NCBI GenBank assembly: GCA_022606425.2
Contig: JAHDVF020000671.1
Span: 186,001 to 250,000, forward strand
Direction: 5' to 3'
Length of the DNA stretch: 64,000 nt
Source: Lepidostoma basale
Taxonomy: Eukaryota > Arthropoda > Insecta > Trichoptera > Lepidostomatidae
Shown: one piece after another, positions 62,015 through 64,000 of the stretch
Position numbering within the stretch: position 1 is the first letter of the stretch
Layout: the number at the start of each line of letters is the position of its first letter
Notes under the pieces: model-generated
The model's database searches: none
Seen by the model: the letters and a program-made list of their open reading frames with translations, nothing else
What the model was told of the DNA's origin: nothing
Program-made: the position numbers and the translations under genes

Positions 62015-63980
62015 TAGGGTGTCCCTTATTTTTCAAAGTTTTAATTTTATAATGCATAGGCTATTATTTTATTCATTTGGGCCTAAAACATCCGAAAACA
62101 TTTTTTTTCCTTATTCGGAACAGTGCAACCCGTGCCGACTTGCGCGCAAAGATGTCCCATACAAATTGCGTCACAGGAGCGGCGCGCTGTCGTTGTTATT
62201 ATCGTTTAGTCTAGGCTTGTCGGGTAGTAACACGGATTGTTTTATATTTCGAAGATATCAATGGAACTAAGAAGCAATTAAAACACTATTTTCTTGGTTG
62301 GTGGAGTAAATCACCAAATAACAGGTGTAAATTACCATCTAATCGTCAAGTTCTCGCGGTTCTATTTTTCAACATACGTGTAGTTAATTTGACTGTTAAT
62401 GAAAGCCCAAATCTTATCATTCTTGAGTGCAATATATTCTGAAAAAAAGTTAGAACACCTACCAGAGCTGTTCTTAATTATGTTAAGAAGTTAGTAGATC
62501 TTTATCAGGTCTGACGAGAACTGCAAAAAATAGCAAGAAGATTCAGGACACTCATAGGCGCCGCGAAGAGAACTTTCAACTTGAATTAGATAATTTATTC
62601 GATATCGCACAAGCCGATGCTCTTAAATGTGCTGTGATACGACAGCAGCTTATACAGGATGCTTGAACGGAGCTTGTGTGCAAAAACTAGAAAGAGATTT
62701 GTTACTCTTTGCTTGCCGCCATCATATATATGAACTGATGCTCAAAAGTGCGTTTGAATCGCAAAATCGATTGTACGAGATGATTATAGCGAACTCATTG
62801 AGCTTGCTATTGTTTTTCTGGGTGGAGGCAATGAAAATAAAATAAAAATCAGACCTGCTGGCCCAATGCATCAAGCACGATGGATGGCAAGATCTATTTA
62901 CTCCTTAAAAATACGTTTGCTGCAGTCCCAGTTTAAAATGTGCGCTAAGGACAAACAAGCTTTACGAGATGTCTGTTTATTTATTGTGGCAGTTTATGTA
63001 AAGCCTTGGCTTGAATGTAGTTTGGCGATAAAAGCTCCGAATCAAGATTTTTGTTTTTTAAAAGATTACGAAGAAGTTGACAATTTCCAAAGCGGTTTTA
63101 TACAAGTTCAGTCAACATTTGTGGTACTTGTCAGAAGAAATAGCTGTCCTTTTAATGTTTGATGACAACCTTGATGAGCAGACCAAAGGAAACATTGTAG
63201 AAAACTTACAAAAAGAAAGTTTTGGTGATTCGGGAAAGATATATATTCCATCAAAGGAACAGATGTCTGTCTCTCTATATGGTACGTAAGTAGTGTTTAA
63301 TCTGGTATTTAAATTAGCACTTATTTGTTTTATTTATAGGTACTACAAGTATTTGTTATCTTGTTTATGAAAATCTTTGAGTGATTTTGTTTCTGTCAAG
63401 AGTAAAGATTTATTTTCACGACTGAAACTTGATAGTAGTTTCCTTCAAGAAATTGTATCATCATAGAAAGATAGCGCGAAGTTTGTGGAAGCTAAAAATA
63501 AGGTTACTAGCTTAAAAGCAGTTAATGACACAGCTGAAAGAGCTGTTAATATAATAAAATACTATCATGGATTGACTACCGCAGATGAAGAACATAAGCA
63601 GTTCATATTATGTTGTGTGCCAGAACATAGAAAAATTTGCCCAGACTGTAAAAAAATATACTTTAAAGAGGAAATATCTAAGTAAATAAATATAAATTTG
63701 GACCTTTTTTGATAATTATAAGAAAAACATTATATGAATACATGTTTTCATCAATATTTATCTAACAAAATGGTTTTAAGTGATCATCTATAACCATATT
63801 TAAGAGACACTTAAAGCCGCTATTTTCTAAAACTTTGAGGGCAAGTCGGCACGGGTTAGAATTAACGTAGGAAGTTGAAATTCTGTATTTGGGTAACTAG
63901 TAGACTATTAAAGATAATTAGGGGGTATGCGTTTCAATAATCCAAAAAAAAAAAATTTTGCCCATATAAGGGACACCCTA
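62015..63980 (+). mobile_element. TIR transposon with 8-bp target duplication, 1,966 bp
   Basis: Perfect 15-bp inverted ends TAGGGTGTCCCTTAT, flanked by ATGTACAT at 62007-62014 and 63981-63988. Eight-bp duplications are typical of hAT and P superfamilies, but the end sequence and protein are not ones I can assign to either. The interior holds a decayed transposase-like gene. Confidence 0.8.
62500..63685 (+). pseudogene. Transposase-like protein of the 8-bp-TSD element, broken
   Basis: Pieces in several frames read FQLELDNLFDIAQADALKCA (about 62570), LLLFACRHHIYELMLKSAFE (62627-62845), MHQARWMARSIYSLKIRLLQ and FIVAVYVKPWLECSLAIKAP (62866-63162), LYKFSQHLWYLSEEIAVLLM (63077-63289), and ERAVNIIKYYHGLTTADEEH (63485-63685). 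A GT..AG intron may separate ATATG at 63281 from the acceptor TTATTTATAG near 63340. I recall similar unnamed proteins in aphids, Hydra and other animals. No catalytic triad could be assigned. At least two frameshifts make this copy inactive. Confidence 0.6.
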
Positions 63981-64000
63981 ATGTACATATTTCAAAAATT

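Noticed and set aside
62007..63988. Assigning the transposon to hAT because of its 8-bp duplication
   Set aside because: The ends do not look like hAT ends, and no hAT dimerisation or RNase H motifs are visible in the protein pieces.

Overview
This window looks like insect nuclear DNA. The evidence is short exons flanked by GT..AG introns, signal-peptide first exons, an AT-rich background, a mariner and a PIF/Harbinger transposon, a Penelope-type fragment, and dozens of 5'-truncated LINE fragments. No bacterial, organellar or viral gene organisation is visible. A moth-like or other holometabolous insect is my guess, at low confidence.

Host genes are few, and all those I can support lie on the minus strand. 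Gene A (exons 11125-11178 and 7827-8570) encodes a secreted Thr/Pro mucin-like protein with a cysteine in each 14-residue repeat. Gene B (exon 21756-22028; first exon not found) encodes a short protein ending in Thr/Val/Ala heptads. Gene C (large exon 35583-42164; proposed signal-peptide exon 52330-52395) encodes a Ser/Thr/Asn/Asp-rich, apparently cysteine-free protein of about 2.2 kb of residues, with 70-residue tandem repeats near its C-terminus. Gene D (exons 61334-61381 and 60336-60476) encodes a 62-residue secreted acidic protein behind a TATA box. In A, C and D a tiny first exon encodes a signal peptide and ends at GTAAGT in phase 0. The second exon then starts in phase 0, and the mature N-terminus carries a P-x(1-2)-[NQ]-W motif. 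I read this as a tandem cluster of secreted mucin-like genes, possibly gland or secretion products. That function is inference.

Everything else is repeats. At least eight LINE groups are present, almost all as the last few hundred bases of reverse transcriptase. I label them by what can be seen: T1, ends in (GTTA)n, encodes GRPRKTWHDQINQIL; T2, ends in (GAA)n, encodes GRPPKRWRDSW; T3, encodes LKWQWAGHVAR; T4, encodes LRVPWTDRV and HLGHVLRG; T5, ends in (GATTT)n or (AAAT)n; T6, ends in (GAT)n; T7, encodes DRAF.VAG..AWN; T8, ends in (GTAA)n. A non-autonomous family (here NA) shares the 3' end of T1. DNA transposons include a near-complete mariner, a 528-bp PIF/Harbinger derivative, a 1,966-bp TIR element with an 8-bp target duplication, a 1,147-bp TIR element and a long-TIR foldback family. 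Hammerhead-ribozyme-like motifs recur, several next to Penelope-type sequence.

Layout: 1-6.3 kb LINE/NA mosaic; 6.7-11.2 kb heptad minisatellite and gene A; 11.3-21.6 kb TEs; 21.7-24.8 kb gene B within a GTGATGG minisatellite; 25-35.5 kb TEs; 35.6-52.4 kb gene C with a TE-filled intron; 52.5-60.3 kb TEs including mariner and Penelope remains; 60.3-61.5 kb gene D; 61.9-64 kb hairpin and TIR transposon.
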